Below, one piece after another: positions 6,174 to 6,360 of a stretch of 6,360 bases of DNA. The stretch is from Acidimicrobiia bacterium (lineage in GTDB: Bacteria > Actinomycetota > Acidimicrobiia > IMCC26256 > PALSA-555). Below the pieces are notes generated by a model that was given only the letters and a program-made list of their open reading frames with translations, searched no databases and had not been told where the DNA came from. How positions within the stretch are numbered: the first letter of the stretch is position 1; each line of letters opens with the position of its first letter. The stretch spans positions 1-6,360 of the forward strand of contig JALHSW010000064.1 in the NCBI GenBank assembly GCA_022865365.1, given 5' to 3'. The position numbers and the translations under genes were made by a program.

Positions 6174-6360
6174 ATGATCGAGAGTTCTGAGTACCTCCCG
6201 ACCTTCGACTCCGTCGGGGAGGAACGGCTCCACCGGAAGCAACGCCTCGCCGCGGCGTTCCGGCTGTTCGGCCGCTTCGGCTTCGACGAGGGCGTCGCGG
6301 GGCACATCACCGCTCGCGACCCCGAGCTCCTCGACCACTTCTGGGTCAACCCCTTCGGGA
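6174..6360 (+). CDS. Class II aldolase/adducin family protein, N-terminal part (3' end outside window)
   Basis: Sixty-two codons are visible from ATG at 6174, and the gene runs off the right edge. After a short acidic N-terminus the sequence has RLAAAFRLFGRFGFDEGVAGHITARDPE (24-51) and then HFWVNPFG (55-62). This matches the start of the class II aldolase/adducin domain, in which a helix leads into a G-[NH]-[IL]-[ST]-x-R-x-P loop that helps hold phosphate or substrate, followed by F-x-[VI]-N-P. Members are zinc-dependent aldolases, epimerases or decarboxylases acting on sugar phosphates or related hydroxy/keto acids. The zinc-binding histidines lie beyond the window, so neither metal binding nor activity can be checked. 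The weak GAGAGGA site lies 13 bases upstream. Position and direction suggest cotranscription with the aldehyde dehydrogenase gene, which could oxidise an aldehyde released by it (inference). Confidence 0.85.
   Translation, partial: MIESSEYLPTFDSVGEERLHRKQRLAAAFRLFGRFGFDEGVAGHITARDPELLDHFWVNPFG

Noticed and set aside
5603..6349. A minus-strand frame encoding RRPTP repeats
   Set aside because: The repeats are only the reverse translation of the 15-base tandem array. The rest is antisense to the dehydrogenase and aldolase-family genes and Arg/Ser-rich.

Overview
This is about 6.4 kb of GC-rich, gene-dense DNA with six protein-coding genes and no gap over about 110 bases. High GC, frequent GTG starts, TANNNT-type -10 boxes next to start codons and an aldehyde dehydrogenase resembling mycobacterial AldA all point to an actinobacterium. 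Acidimicrobiia would fit, but that is an inference from style, not from a marker gene. I see no RNA genes, insertion sequences, CRISPR arrays, prophage genes or abrupt composition change.

Layout. Positions 1-2118 hold three minus-strand genes, read right to left: a protein resembling the last two domains of thiamine-diphosphate (ThDP) enzymes but lacking the cofactor motifs (2118-1144), a classical short-chain dehydrogenase/reductase (1082-273), and the N-terminal part of a cupredoxin-like lipoprotein (276-1, cut by the window edge). The last two overlap by four bases (GTGA) and are probably translationally coupled. A NIPSNAP-like protein made of two related halves (2147-2878, plus) diverges from this group; depending on its true start, the two divergent genes are 28 bases apart or share their start codons. 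It converges on a long Ppx/GppA-type exopolyphosphatase with a C-terminal HD domain (4510-2927, minus). That gene diverges from an NAD(P)-dependent aldehyde dehydrogenase (4597-6069, plus), and a compact promoter region lies between them. Downstream of the dehydrogenase are a 15-base tandem repeat and the start of a class II aldolase/adducin-family gene (6174 onward, cut by the window edge).

How the genes may work together. The aldolase-family and aldehyde dehydrogenase genes are co-directional and could handle successive steps of one carbon-compound pathway, but the substrate cannot be read from the sequence. The phosphatase belongs to polyphosphate/(p)ppGpp metabolism and appears to be an independent housekeeping unit. 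The reductase, ThDP-like protein and lipoprotein look like an operon with no obvious shared pathway.

Nothing here amounts to a clear new system. The best leads are the ThDP-enzyme-like protein without ThDP motifs, and the in-frame tandem repeat at the end of the dehydrogenase gene. In that repeat the TAG stop stands where the other copies have TGG, and the frame beyond it stays open exactly to an ATGA overlap with the next gene.
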